In this document: positions 8,655 through 17,263 of the stretch, piece by piece
How positions within the stretch are numbered: position 1 is the first letter of the stretch
How the letters are laid out: the number at the start of each line of letters is the position of its first letter
Origin: Bacteroidota bacterium
GTDB lineage: Bacteria > Bacteroidota > Bacteroidia > Bacteroidales > FEN-979
Length of the DNA stretch: 64,000 bases
Assembly (NCBI GenBank): GCA_026391735.1
Contig: JAPLDL010000005.1
Span: forward strand, 1-64,000
Direction of reading: 5' to 3'
Position numbers and translations under genes: made by a program
The notes under the pieces: generated by a model
Databases searched by the model: none
What the model was told of the DNA's origin: nothing
The model's input: only the letters and a program-made list of their open reading frames with translations

Positions 8655-9264
8655 CTTTCAAAATCGTTAGGTCATCGGTCTGTTGCCTCAGCCGCATTAC
8701 AAAGATCCCAAGGATGAGCACGCTTACAAATATATCCAGCAGTATCCCCAGGTTAATCAGCATAGGGATCTCGCTTCCTATGGCCAGGGACAGCAAAAGC
8801 ACAGCATTTTCAATTACCAGGAAACCTATAAGGTGTGAAAAGATCTTCCTGTGCGAAATGATCAGGAAGAGTCCTGTGTATATTGCAAAAAATGAAACAA
8901 TAAAGAACATCAGGTTATAGGGGGTAGCATTCATCGAAAAGGAGACGACGATGCTGAGCAGGAGTCCCAGGGTCACCATGAGCAGTGAATAAAAAGAGGG
9001 GAGCGCTTTTTCATGGACTCTTGCGACACCGGTTTTACGTATTACATTAAACAACAGGTATGGTACAATGATCACTTTGAAGAGCAGGGTTTCTATGGTA
9101 ACAAACAATACTGTTGCCAGGGTTATCCTGTCGAGTTGCATGAAGGAGATTCCAAACAGCAAAAGGCCCTGCAACCCGACCAAACCGGCATATATCCTGA
9201 ACCTCTCGGTAACACTGAGGTAGATCAGGCTGATCGCAAAAACGATGATGAGCATCAGGGTCAT
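8647..9264 (-). CDS. Hydrogenase-4 component E-like membrane subunit (NuoK-like)
   Basis: A 205-aa hydrophobic protein with about six transmembrane helices. HyfE/HycD-neighbour proteins carry a NuoK-like C-terminal part with an acidic residue in the helix around IGFLVIENAVLLLSLAIG (the Glu in VIENA is conserved in HyfE/NuoK-like subunits), and this segment is present at about residues 145-162. The start at 9264 lies 1 nt past the end of the HyfC-like gene. Gene order and tight spacing support the assignment, though small membrane subunits diverge strongly. Confidence 0.85.
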   Translation of the reverse strand: MTLMLIIVFAISLIYLSVTERFRIYAGLVGLQGLLLFGISFMQLDRITLATVLFVTIETLLFKVIIVPYLLFNVIRKTGVARVHEKALPSFYSLLMVTLGLLLSIVVSFSMNATPYNLMFFIVSFFAIYTGLFLIISHRKIFSHLIGFLVIENAVLLLSLAIGSEIPMLINLGILLDIFVSVLILGIFVMRLRQQTDDLTILKDD

Positions 9265-9265
9265 G

Positions 9266-10180
9266 TCAGCGGATGAGGTTGCGGGTTAATAACAAAACAA
9301 GTATAAATCCTATGAGGGCGATGGAACTCAGGGTCACGATGAACTGGGGATTTTTAGCCAGTTTTTTTCTTGCGCGGAATGATTCCATAAGCCCGATGGC
9401 AGCAGCGAATGCGGCCTGAACCAGGAAGAACAGCATCACATTCGCGCTCAGCCATCCGCCGTTAACAGGTAAAATCAGATTCGCTAAAAGTCCGCCGTAC
9501 AAGACGAATTTAAGGTTTGTTCCGGTCTGGATCAGAGCAAGGTCGACCCCGCTGTAATCAAGTATCATCACTTCGTGGACCATGGTAAGTTCGAGATGCG
9601 TTTTAGGGTCATCCACAGGCATACGGCTGTTCTCAATCATGGCGATCTGAACCAGCAGGTAAATTGCGATGGCGCCTGTGATGAGCGAAAATTCCCCTGC
9701 AAACTGGAAATGAGAGAAGATTTCATGCATTGAAAGATGGCCGGAAAGCAGGGCAAGTGTTCCAAACAGTATAAAGAAGGCAGGTTCGGTGAGCATGGAA
9801 TAAAGGGCTTCGCGGTTGGCTCCCATTCCTTCGAAGCTGCTCCCGGTATCCAATGCACCAAGAATGAATAACAGCTTCCCCAGGGCGAGCAGATAGGCAA
9901 AGAGGATGAAATCGCCTTCAAATCCCATAATAGATGGCATGCCCGGGAATGGCAGAAGCATCAATGCGCAACAAATAGTAGCAAGATAGACAGCAGGCGC
10001 CAGCCTGAAGATATAGCTGGTCGTTGTACTGAATACGCTGCTTTTCCTGAACAGCAGGAAGATGTTATTCCAGGGTTGCAGTATTCCCGGACCTTTACGG
10101 CCGCTGGCAATGCTTTTCACCCTCAGGATGATTCCCGGGAAGAATATTGCAGATACTATGGCCAGCAGGGCTCCCGTCAT
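9266..10180 (-). CDS. Hydrogenase-4 component C-like subunit (NuoH/complex I subunit 1 family)
   Basis: A 304-aa membrane protein of the NuoH/HyfC/EchB family with about eight helices. It forms the interface between proton-channel subunits and the hydrophilic arm. Motifs are the first-loop GRKGPGILQPWNN (about residues 28-40, compare complex I RIGPNRVGPxG), TGSSFEGMGANREALYSMLTE (SFGGMG-type loop), and ENSRMPVDDPKTHLELTMVHE (the acidic quinone-side loop). The charged loop that contacts NuoB/NuoD in relatives is therefore intact. It overlaps the HyfB-like gene by 4 nt. Confidence 0.92.
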   Translation of the reverse strand: MTGALLAIVSAIFFPGIILRVKSIASGRKGPGILQPWNNIFLLFRKSSVFSTTTSYIFRLAPAVYLATICCALMLLPFPGMPSIMGFEGDFILFAYLLALGKLLFILGALDTGSSFEGMGANREALYSMLTEPAFFILFGTLALLSGHLSMHEIFSHFQFAGEFSLITGAIAIYLLVQIAMIENSRMPVDDPKTHLELTMVHEVMILDYSGVDLALIQTGTNLKFVLYGGLLANLILPVNGGWLSANVMLFFLVQAAFAAAIGLMESFRARKKLAKNPQFIVTLSSIALIGFILVLLLTRNLIR

Positions 10181-12201
10181 ATGATTTTAAGGTATAAAAG
10201 TGCAAAAATCAGGAGAATGAAAATAAACGCATACAATATGTAATGGCGGATATTCCCGGTTTGCAGGCGCGCCAGTTTTTTCAGGACCAGCATTGTAAAG
10301 TCAGTGAGTTTGTTCAGTATCGAACGAAAAATATCGAATGGATGAATGCTGAATGACCGATGTGACGGAAAAATTTCATCATCATGAATCGGTCGATATT
10401 CAACTTTAGAACGTAAAACCGGTTGGGCAATTTCGAGAAAGTTATCAGCATAGGAGGTACCCGTATATTGTTGGCGCGCACTTGTATTCATGGATCCACA
10501 TCCCCAGGTAGGACCATATTCCACAGTTCTGGATTTAAGGAGAAAATGCCTGACAAACATCAGCACGGATATCATAATAATCAGGATAATGCTTATCAAT
10601 GATATCTTTGTGAATACCCCTGAAAGAGAACCCATGATGGGTAATGGTTCCAGGTGGAACTCCGTTGAGATCAGGTTTATCAAGGGGTTTAGAAAGATCA
10701 TGGGTAACAGACCGATCACCACAATCAGTCCGGCAATCAGATATTGGGGAAACAGCATTCCGAATTCGGCTTCCGAAACAGGATGTTTGATTTCGGTGCG
10801 CGGACTTCCAAGGAAAACGATCCCAAACGCTTTGGAAAAACAGAAAATCGCCAAACCTCCGATCAGAGTCAGGGAGACCAGGGCAAGAAGCAGGGTGATC
10901 GAAAGGTAAGCGCTGCCTGCAGATAAACCCTTAAATAATCCGATATAAATAAGGACTTCTGAAATAAATCCGTTCAGGGGAGGTAAACCGCAAATAGCAA
11001 CCGCACCGATCAGGAACAAAGCGGCTGTTTTTGGCATTTTATGTATCACTCCGCCAAGCTGGTCAATATTGAGGGTATGGAATGCCTTGTAAACAGAACC
11101 GGTACTGAAAAACAGCAAGGACTTGAAAAGGGAATGATTCAGGACATGTAACAATGCGCCTGAAAAACCAAGTAAAGTCAGCAAGGGATTTTGCAACCCA
11201 AGACCTATTGTCCCCAGTCCAAGACCGATCCCGATGATCCCGATATTCTCGATACTATGGTATGCCAGTAACTTTTTAAGATCATGCTGGGCAATCGCCA
11301 GCATAACGCCAAACAGTCCCGAGAAGGCCGATACGACTAAGATGATCCACCCGATCAGGAATAAATCGGATTGGACTGAGATCAGCACTCTGACAATTCC
11401 ATAAATACCCATCTTGATCATGACACCCGACATTACCCCTGAAACATGTGATGGAGCAGCAGGATGGGCTTCGGGCAGCCAGGTATGAAAAGGTATGAAC
11501 CCGGCCTTGACCGCAAACCCTGCAAAGAAAATCAGAAAAAGAACAATATTGTTATGGTTTGCAAAGTAAGCCGGAAGTGCATCAAAGCTCATTTGCCCGG
11601 TTCCTGCCTCGGTGAGAAGGAAGGCGATGAGCAGGAATACAAAACCGATATGCATCTGGACCAGGTAATTGACGGCTGTTTTCAGGGTGGACCGTTTTTC
11701 AGCCTCGAATAATATCAGCATGAAAGAAGAAACGGCCATCAATTCCCAGGCAATAAGGAATGATAGCCCGTCGCGAAGTGTAAGCACAGCCAGCATGGAA
11801 AGATGCAGCCAGGTATAGCTGAAATTGTGCAAGGCAAACTGGGCAGGATTCTTTACTCCTGCGTAGGCCTTAAGATACCCTCTTGAATACAGTATCCCGG
11901 TAATGACAGTAAAGTTCGTGACCAGTATGAAAAATGAACTGAGTTTATCTATGGTAAACCGTAACTCGCCAAGGTACCCCTTGAATATCCAGTTTGTAGA
12001 AAAAAGAGAGGCTGACAGCGAGTTACCTGAAACATTACCGGCAATATAAGGAGAGCCGATAAATTGTAACGCAGCAGGCACAGATGTTACAATACTGATA
12101 AACAATATCAGTGTGAGAGTATAGTAATATCGGTACTTTCCAGGGACTACCAGGATAAGAAATGAACCAAGTACTGCAGCAGGAATAAAAAATTGCTCCA
12201 T
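10177..12201 (-). CDS. Hydrogenase-4 component B-like proton-channel subunit (NuoL family)
   Basis: First gene of the complex, 674 aa, about 16 helices. It shows the NuoL/HyfB core: FLIAWELMAVSSFMLILFEA (conserved TM5 Glu), AVKAGFIPFHTWLPEAHPAA (TM7 Lys and loop), SHVSGVMSGVMIKMGIYGI, and KLLAYHSIENIGIIGIG. The C-terminal extension has the HyfB-like motif YGPTWGCGSMN plus the soluble tail TSYADNFLEIAQPVLRSK. The ATG at 12201 is supported by the immediate hydrophobic N terminus. A MORN-type lipoprotein gene lies 120 bp upstream on the same strand and could share the transcript. No perfect -7 box was seen in that gap; a one-base-short TATTTTGC lies near 12208-12216. Confidence 0.93.
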   Translation of the reverse strand: MEQFFIPAAVLGSFLILVVPGKYRYYYTLTLILFISIVTSVPAALQFIGSPYIAGNVSGNSLSASLFSTNWIFKGYLGELRFTIDKLSSFFILVTNFTVITGILYSRGYLKAYAGVKNPAQFALHNFSYTWLHLSMLAVLTLRDGLSFLIAWELMAVSSFMLILFEAEKRSTLKTAVNYLVQMHIGFVFLLIAFLLTEAGTGQMSFDALPAYFANHNNIVLFLIFFAGFAVKAGFIPFHTWLPEAHPAAPSHVSGVMSGVMIKMGIYGIVRVLISVQSDLFLIGWIILVVSAFSGLFGVMLAIAQHDLKKLLAYHSIENIGIIGIGLGLGTIGLGLQNPLLTLLGFSGALLHVLNHSLFKSLLFFSTGSVYKAFHTLNIDQLGGVIHKMPKTAALFLIGAVAICGLPPLNGFISEVLIYIGLFKGLSAGSAYLSITLLLALVSLTLIGGLAIFCFSKAFGIVFLGSPRTEIKHPVSEAEFGMLFPQYLIAGLIVVIGLLPMIFLNPLINLISTEFHLEPLPIMGSLSGVFTKISLISIILIIMISVLMFVRHFLLKSRTVEYGPTWGCGSMNTSARQQYTGTSYADNFLEIAQPVLRSKVEYRPIHDDEIFPSHRSFSIHPFDIFRSILNKLTDFTMLVLKKLARLQTGNIRHYILYAFIFILLIFALLYLKII

Positions 12202-12321
12202 CGCGTCTGCAAAATAACGCCATTATGCAGTTCGAAGTTTATTTGATAGGAGAACTTATAAACAGGGAAGTGGTGAAAAACCTCCTTGAAATAGATTCAA
12301 TAAATTCTTACTTTTTGAAGA

Positions 12322-13020
12322 TCAATAGTATTTATCAACCTTGGGGTTTCCTTTGCTGTCATAATAAGTCCACTTCCCGCTTTTTTTCCCGTTGGTTAAA
12401 TATCCGTCGAAATCCTTCAGCCCATTCTTATGATAACCCACCACAGGACCGGTATACGGAGCCCCGTCAAGGAATTTTATTGCACCGCCCTTCAATCTTG
12501 TCCATGGTACAGGTTCCTGTGCTTTCTCAACTTTTGCTTCGGGGGCGCGGGCTTCATGCGATTTTGCAGGTTTTGGCGCCACGGCAGCTTTCTTTTCCGG
12601 AACTGCTGCTGCAGCAGCTGCCGCTGCCGGAGCCACAGTACCGGGAACGGAATCCACTAACGATCCCTCATTGGATAATAATTTCCCATATTTGTATGTT
12701 TCCAGAGCCTGTTGCTGTCCGTTGTCTCTCCAGTAAGTCCAGGTACCATCTTTGACCCCTTCCTTAAAATTGCCTTCCATTTTCTTTTGTCCGTTTGGGT
12801 AATAATGGACCCACAAGCCTTCACGCAAACCTTTATCAATCCTTCCCTGCATGGCAACTTTCCCGTTATTGTACTCAACTACCTCCCCGGTGAAGGGTTT
12901 ATCTTTGTTAGCAAGGTAAAAAACACCATTACGATCCTGCAACTGGCTGAAAGTCGCAACATCAGAAGAACAGGCATAAAGAAATATCAAAATGCCGGAA
13001 ATGAGTAAAATCTTTTTCAT
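12322..13020 (-). CDS. MORN-2 (YwqK-like) repeat lipoprotein
   Basis: A 232-aa predicted lipoprotein: signal peptide with lipobox FLYAC (Cys about residue 17). MORN-2 type repeats follow, with patterns such as GLREGLWVHYYPNGQKKMEG and GVKDGTWTYWRDNGQ (residues about 60-105) and a second group after a linker (NGLKDFDGYLTNGKKSGKWTYY, written here as GYLTNGKKSGKWTYY). The linker at about 125-170 is Ala/Pro/Lys-rich low complexity (PAAAAAAAAVPEKKAA). YwqK-type repeats are often labelled antitoxins in databases, but nothing here suggests a toxin partner. More likely it is an envelope lipoprotein of unknown role. A TAAGTTTG promoter box lies 19 nt upstream. Confidence 0.85.
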   Translation of the reverse strand: MKKILLISGILIFLYACSSDVATFSQLQDRNGVFYLANKDKPFTGEVVEYNNGKVAMQGRIDKGLREGLWVHYYPNGQKKMEGNFKEGVKDGTWTYWRDNGQQQALETYKYGKLLSNEGSLVDSVPGTVAPAAAAAAAAVPEKKAAVAPKPAKSHEARAPEAKVEKAQEPVPWTRLKGGAIKFLDGAPYTGPVVGYHKNGLKDFDGYLTNGKKSGKWTYYDSKGNPKVDKYY

Positions 13021-13038
13021 GACTCATGTTTTTAAGTT

Positions 13039-13046
13039 CAAACTTA
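13039..13046 (-). promoter_or_regulatory. Bacteroidota -7 element (TAAGTTTG) for the MORN-type lipoprotein
   Basis: Exact match to TANNTTTG on the minus strand, 19 nt upstream of ATG 13020. No clear -33 box was identified. Confidence 0.5.
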
Positions 13047-13245
13047 CAATTTTTTTGACTTTAATCGATTTCGGTTTTCTTTAACTTTAAATTACAAAGT
13101 GGAATTCAAGCTCTAAGATAATAATTCTTTCTCCAATACAGGAAAACCAAATTTATTTTTCTGCCTTATGAAGAGGGTAAAGCCTTAACCTGTTAAAGCG
13201 CTGCAAAATAATTAGTCTATATATAAAACTTTCTTATTTTCTTCG

Positions 13246-13253
13246 TACATTTG
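13246..13253 (+). promoter_or_regulatory. -7 element (TACATTTG) within an inverted repeat, for the T9SS protein at 13301
   Basis: TACATTTG matches TANNTTTG, 47 nt upstream of the ATG. It lies inside a perfect inverted repeat GTACAT-ttgg-ATGTAC (13245-13260), so a dimeric regulator could bind over the box. The 13021-13300 intergenic region otherwise shows only AT-rich sequence. Confidence 0.5.
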
Positions 13254-13300
13254 GATGTACCCTTAGGTTACAGAGCAACGGGATTTGATTCAATTGCGAT

Positions 13301-15001
13301 ATGAACCATCTTTCCATCATCATATGCAGCCTGTTGATAATCAGCCTTCATGCAAATGCATCGAATCAAGAGAGCTTTAGTCATGACAGTACATTCACTG
13401 GCGGCTCTGTTATAATCCCGTTCAGCAGTGGCCATCCATTGCCATTCGACGAACCATGGGATTCGGGGACGTTTGTAAACAACGAATGGCATCATACAGG
13501 TAACTGGATTGTTAATCTGCTGACCGGCAATCCTTTACCATGTGCAGATTTCAGGGGGCAACCGGCCCTCTCCAACTATTCCGACACTTTGCGAAGCCTG
13601 CTTATCGATGCAGCACCTTATACCTGTGCAAGGATATGGCTTGACTATGATATCAAACTGGACGACAAAAACCATACAGGGAATGAGTATCTGGCTGTTG
13701 AAAAACTTGCCGGAGGATTTAGCAGGAAAATAACCGAATATAAAAATGAAGGCAATGTTGACTGGACAAGCGAACATCTGGAACTGACATACACTATCGG
13801 GCAGACTTTCAAAATACAATTCAGAGCGCATGGCAGCAACTCAGTTGATTTACATCACTGGTATGTTGACAACATCCATGTTTACGCCAGTTGCAAGCCG
13901 CCAAGGCAGTTAAACTATTATCGGAGCCACAGAATAGTCAACCTTTCATGGTCAATCCCGAATTGCAGCCCATTGGAACCCTTTCAAATAGATTACGATG
14001 ACGGTACCTATGAAAACGGGATCGCCAACCCACCCGGATACACCTATTCGTTTGGTAATATGTTTGTTCTTCCTCCGGGTTCAAACGGGTATCTTACTTC
14101 ATTCGACTGTTTTTTTTACCAGAGTGGAACCAGCAGCCCTGTTAGCCTAACTATGGATGTATATGATGATAACTATAACCTGCTCGGTTCATCGGCTCCT
14201 TTCATACAGGGAAACGGGGTATGGCAGAATATACCGGTCCCTTCAATTCCTTTCATTAGTACATTTTATGGGATGGTCAACGAAAATGGCACACCAACAC
14301 GACCTAACTGGCTGGGTTTTGATGATGACGGTCCTTATGCCAATACCGACTACGGAATGTATTATGATGGCGCAGGCACATGGGGTACCATCGGTTCATT
14401 GATCGGTGATCATGGCGTATATCTTGAAAGGGCCAATGGCTTAATCTCGTCTAAGTCAGAAAGAACCTTCTCAATTGCTACTGGTCAGTCCCCTTACTCT
14501 GATAATCCCACCACCGGTTCATTACAGGGGTATAATATATTCAGGACTGATTCGACGGGTTGGCCTTTAACTTTTCATAAACTGAATACAAACCTGGTTC
14601 CCAGTACCAGCTATATCGATAGTTTACCTTATGTGGAAGCTGGAGAATTTAAATATTACATTACTTCTGTCTTCAGCGACACCATTGACAATACCTTCCT
14701 TTGTGAATCGACCGGTAGTGATACAATTCGTGTTTGGGTCGGATGGGGAATTGAAACAGAAGAAAACATAAAGATTACCGTTTACCCAAATCCCGCCACC
14801 GATAACATTTACATGAAAAGCGAGTACTCGATCATTTCAACAGAAGTAATGGATTATACCGGCCGTATTGTGTACAGCAATCCAGACCTTCAGGGAAAGA
14901 TTTCTCAAATCAACGTATCAACTTTAAATTCAGGTATTTACATGGTCAAAATTGTTACAGACCATGGCATAGGAGTTAAAAAAATCACAGTCAGGCATTG
15001 A
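13301..15001 (+). CDS. Secreted protein with T9SS type A sorting domain, function unknown
   Basis: A 566-aa secreted protein with signal peptide (about residues 1-21, ending LHANAS). The first third resembles a beta-sandwich (SGTFVNNEWHHTGNWI, LRSLLIDAAPYTCARIWLDYD), and the segment ending HHWYVDNIHVYASC is the usual close of such MAM/concanavalin-like modules in Bacteroidota exoproteins. A fibronectin-like region with ...NLSWSIPNC and an unrecognised middle follow. The C-terminal 75 residues are a T9SS sorting domain (VYPNPATDNIYMKSE ... LNSGIYMVKIVTDHG ... KKITV). No catalytic motif was recognised. A bidirectional terminator follows at 15021. Confidence 0.85.
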   Translation: MNHLSIIICSLLIISLHANASNQESFSHDSTFTGGSVIIPFSSGHPLPFDEPWDSGTFVNNEWHHTGNWIVNLLTGNPLPCADFRGQPALSNYSDTLRSLLIDAAPYTCARIWLDYDIKLDDKNHTGNEYLAVEKLAGGFSRKITEYKNEGNVDWTSEHLELTYTIGQTFKIQFRAHGSNSVDLHHWYVDNIHVYASCKPPRQLNYYRSHRIVNLSWSIPNCSPLEPFQIDYDDGTYENGIANPPGYTYSFGNMFVLPPGSNGYLTSFDCFFYQSGTSSPVSLTMDVYDDNYNLLGSSAPFIQGNGVWQNIPVPSIPFISTFYGMVNENGTPTRPNWLGFDDDGPYANTDYGMYYDGAGTWGTIGSLIGDHGVYLERANGLISSKSERTFSIATGQSPYSDNPTTGSLQGYNIFRTDSTGWPLTFHKLNTNLVPSTSYIDSLPYVEAGEFKYYITSVFSDTIDNTFLCESTGSDTIRVWVGWGIETEENIKITVYPNPATDNIYMKSEYSIISTEVMDYTGRIVYSNPDLQGKISQINVSTLNSGIYMVKIVTDHGIGVKKITVRH

Positions 15002-15020
15002 GCTTAGGCAGGGAAATAAA

Positions 15021-15053
15021 AAAAGGCCGGCATTTATTCAATACCGTCCTTTT
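15021..15053. terminator. Bidirectional rho-independent terminator
   Basis: A 14-bp stem with two mismatches around loop TATTC, flanked by A-run and T-run on opposite sides (AAAAGG...CCTTTT). It separates the plus-strand T9SS gene (end 15001) from the minus-strand tRNA-Arg (end 15067). Confidence 0.75.
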
Positions 15054-15066
15054 CTATATTTCTCAG

Positions 15067-15138
15067 TAGCCCCGATAGGAATCGAACCTATATTTAAAGT
15101 TTAGGAAACTTCCGTTCTATCCATTGAACTACGGGGCC
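15067..15138 (-). tRNA. tRNA-Arg (anticodon CCT)
   Basis: A 72-nt cloverleaf on the minus strand. The acceptor is GGCCCCG/CGGGGCT (first pair G-T) with discriminator A. The D arm is GTTC/GAAC, the anticodon stem GAAGT/ACTTT with loop TTCCTAA (anticodon CCT), and the T arm ATAGG-TTCGATT-CCTAT. CCA is not encoded. It reads AGG codons, which are common in the genes of this window. Confidence 0.97.
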
Positions 15139-15162
15139 AATGGGGCGGCAAAGGTATAAAAA

Positions 15163-17211
15163 TTATTTTATATCGCCTCCGTTTTGGGATCCCTCATCTG
15201 GAGTAACAAAAAACAAAGTACCATCAGGGTTTTCGGCCATCAGGATCATGCCCTGGGAATCAATGCCTTTGAGTTTGCGTGGAGCAAGATTCACAAGAAT
15301 GCTCACACGCCGGCCAATAATTTCTTCGGGTTTGAAATACGCCGCAATACCAGAAACAACAGTTCGCTGGTCAATACCGGTATCGATTTTGAGCTTAAGT
15401 AGTTTGTCGGTCTTGGGAACTTTCTCAGCTTCAAGTATGGTCCCAACCCGGATATCCATTTTAGTAAAATCATCATAGACAATCTCCGGTTTCGCTGGTT
15501 TAAGCGAGGTCACAGCCTGGGCTGCTTCATTTGCTGCTTTAGTGTCCATAAGTTTCTGAACCTGTTTTTGAATGGCTTCGTCGTCGATCTTTTCAAATAA
15601 TAATGAGGGCGGATTTAGCTGCTGACCCGGCTCCATCCAGCTACAATTCAAGGCGTCTTTCCAGGTATGGGCTTTGAGCTGAAGGGTTTCCCTGATCTTT
15701 GCTGCCGAAAAAGGGAGGAAGGGTTCGGCAACGATAGACAATTCGGCACAGATCTGCAATGAAATGTTCAAAATTGTTGCAACTCTTTCCTTATCTGACG
15801 GATATAGTTTCCATGGCTCGTTATCGGTAAGGTATTTATTTCCCAGCCTGGCGAGGTTCATCATTTCTGAAAGGGCTTCACGGAAGCGGTAAGCATACAG
15901 GCTGGTCGCAATCCTTGAAGGAAAGAGTTTCATTTCGGCAAAAGCAGCAAGATCGCCCGGATTCAGAAGGCCCTGCAAAGGCACTTTGCCTTCAAAATAT
16001 TTATGGGTAAGGACGATGGTGCGGTTCACAAAATTCCCGAGGATCGCCACCAGTTCATTATTGTTTTTCGCCTGAAAGTCCTTCCAGGTAAAGTCATTGT
16101 CCTTGGTCTCAGGGGCGTTTGAAGTGAGCACATAACGCAACACATCCTGTTTGCCCGGGAAGTCTTCAAGATATTCATGCAGCCATACGGCCCAATTCCT
16201 GGATGTCGAGATCTTGTCACTTTCAAGGTTCAGAAACTCATTGGCCGGTACATTGTCGGGGAGAATATATGAACCCTCGGCCTTGAGCATAGCCGGGAAA
16301 ATGATACAATGGAATACAATATTGTCTTTCCCTATAAAATGCACCAGCTTGGTTTCCGGGTCTTTCCAGTATTTTTCCCAGTCGGATCTCAATTCGCGGG
16401 TTGCCGAGATATATCCTATCGGAGCATCGAACCAAACATACAGCACTTTTCCTTCGGCTCCTTCAACAGGGACTTTCACTCCCCAGTCAAGGTCGCGGGT
16501 CACCGCCCTTGGCTGAAGGCCCTGTTCTATCCATGATTTACACTGTCCGTAAACATTGGTTTTCCAGTCATCCTTATGCCCTTCCAGGATCCATTCCCTT
16601 AGCCAGGGTTCGTATTGATCGAGCGGAAGAAACCAGTGTTTTGTTTCGCGCATTACAGGTGCATTTCCACTCAGGACCGACTTTGGGTTGATAAGGTCGG
16701 TTGCATTCAGGGATGAGCCGCATTTTTCGCATTGATCGCCATATGCTTTCTCATATCCGCAGTTCGGGCAGGTACCCGTGATGTACCTGTCGGCAAGAAA
16801 ATGACCGGTAGCTTCGTCGCAATATTGTTGAGAGACTTTTTCGATAAACTGTCCTGCATCATACATTTTTTTAAAGAACGCCGAGGCGGTTTCATGATGC
16901 ATGGGATTGGAAGTGCGGGAATATATATCAAAAGAAATTCCGAATTCCTCAAACGATTTTTTAATGATGCCGTGGTATTTATCCACGATCTGCTGGGGAG
17001 AAACGCCTTGTTGAAGGGCTTTTATCGTGATAGGTACACCATGTTCATCGGACCCACCGATAAAGATCACATCCTCTCCATTCATCCGCAGAAAACGGAC
17101 AAAAATATCGGCAGGAACATAAACCCCGGCCAGATGACCAATATGTATAGGCCCGTTGGCATAGGGTAGTGCAGATGTAACAGTATAACGTTTATATTCC
17201 GGTCTTTCCAT
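15163..17211 (-). CDS. metG: Methionyl-tRNA synthetase
   Basis: Charges tRNA-Met in the cytoplasm. The 682-aa class I synthetase has the HIGH signature HIGH (residues 23-26 after YANGPI). A zinc knuckle is formed by [17 protein letters not shown]. The KMSKS counterpart is DKISTSRN, and an anticodon-binding helical domain follows. A C-terminal tRNA-binding (EMAP-II/Trbp111-like) domain spans about residues 580-682 ([37 protein letters not shown]). The upstream in-frame start at 17232 is unlikely: the homologous N terminus starts at [18 protein letters not shown] (17211) and a TATCTTTG promoter box lies at 17230-17237. Confidence 0.97.
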   Translation of the reverse strand: MERPEYKRYTVTSALPYANGPIHIGHLAGVYVPADIFVRFLRMNGEDVIFIGGSDEHGVPITIKALQQGVSPQQIVDKYHGIIKKSFEEFGISFDIYSRTSNPMHHETASAFFKKMYDAGQFIEKVSQQYCDEATGHFLADRYITGTCPNCGYEKAYGDQCEKCGSSLNATDLINPKSVLSGNAPVMRETKHWFLPLDQYEPWLREWILEGHKDDWKTNVYGQCKSWIEQGLQPRAVTRDLDWGVKVPVEGAEGKVLYVWFDAPIGYISATRELRSDWEKYWKDPETKLVHFIGKDNIVFHCIIFPAMLKAEGSYILPDNVPANEFLNLESDKISTSRNWAVWLHEYLEDFPGKQDVLRYVLTSNAPETKDNDFTWKDFQAKNNNELVAILGNFVNRTIVLTHKYFEGKVPLQGLLNPGDLAAFAEMKLFPSRIATSLYAYRFREALSEMMNLARLGNKYLTDNEPWKLYPSDKERVATILNISLQICAELSIVAEPFLPFSAAKIRETLQLKAHTWKDALNCSWMEPGQQLNPPSLLFEKIDDEAIQKQVQKLMDTKAANEAAQAVTSLKPAKPEIVYDDFTKMDIRVGTILEAEKVPKTDKLLKLKIDTGIDQRTVVSGIAAYFKPEEIIGRRVSILVNLAPRKLKGIDSQGMILMAENPDGTLFFVTPDEGSQNGGDIK

Positions 17212-17229
17212 AATAAGCATAACAAAGGA

Positions 17230-17237
17230 CAAAGATA
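17230..17237 (-). promoter_or_regulatory. -7 element (TATCTTTG) for metG
   Basis: Matches TANNTTTG on the minus strand, 19 nt upstream of ATG 17211. It lies only 13 bp from the divergent box at 17251, so the two promoters overlap. Confidence 0.6.
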
Positions 17238-17250
17238 CGAATCAATTTTT

Positions 17251-17258
17251 TACTTTTG
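17251..17258 (+). promoter_or_regulatory. -7 element (TACTTTTG) for the LD-carboxypeptidase gene
   Basis: Matches TANNTTTG and ends only 5 nt before ATG 17264, so the transcript would be leaderless or nearly so. Confidence 0.55.
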
Positions 17259-17263
17259 CGTAT

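Noticed and set aside
4891-12201. Functional group 4 [NiFe] hydrogenase or formate hydrogenlyase
   Set aside because: All NiFe and proximal-cluster cysteines are absent, and no formate dehydrogenase or hydrogenase maturation (hyp) genes are in the window.
12225-12755. Plus-strand open frame of 176 codons
   Set aside because: It is antisense to the MORN-type lipoprotein, whose lipobox and repeats are clear; the plus-strand product has no recognisable features.
12322-13020. Antitoxin of a toxin-antitoxin pair (YwqK label)
   Set aside because: No small toxin gene lies nearby, and the lipobox makes it an exported lipoprotein; only the MORN-2 repeats are shared with YwqK.
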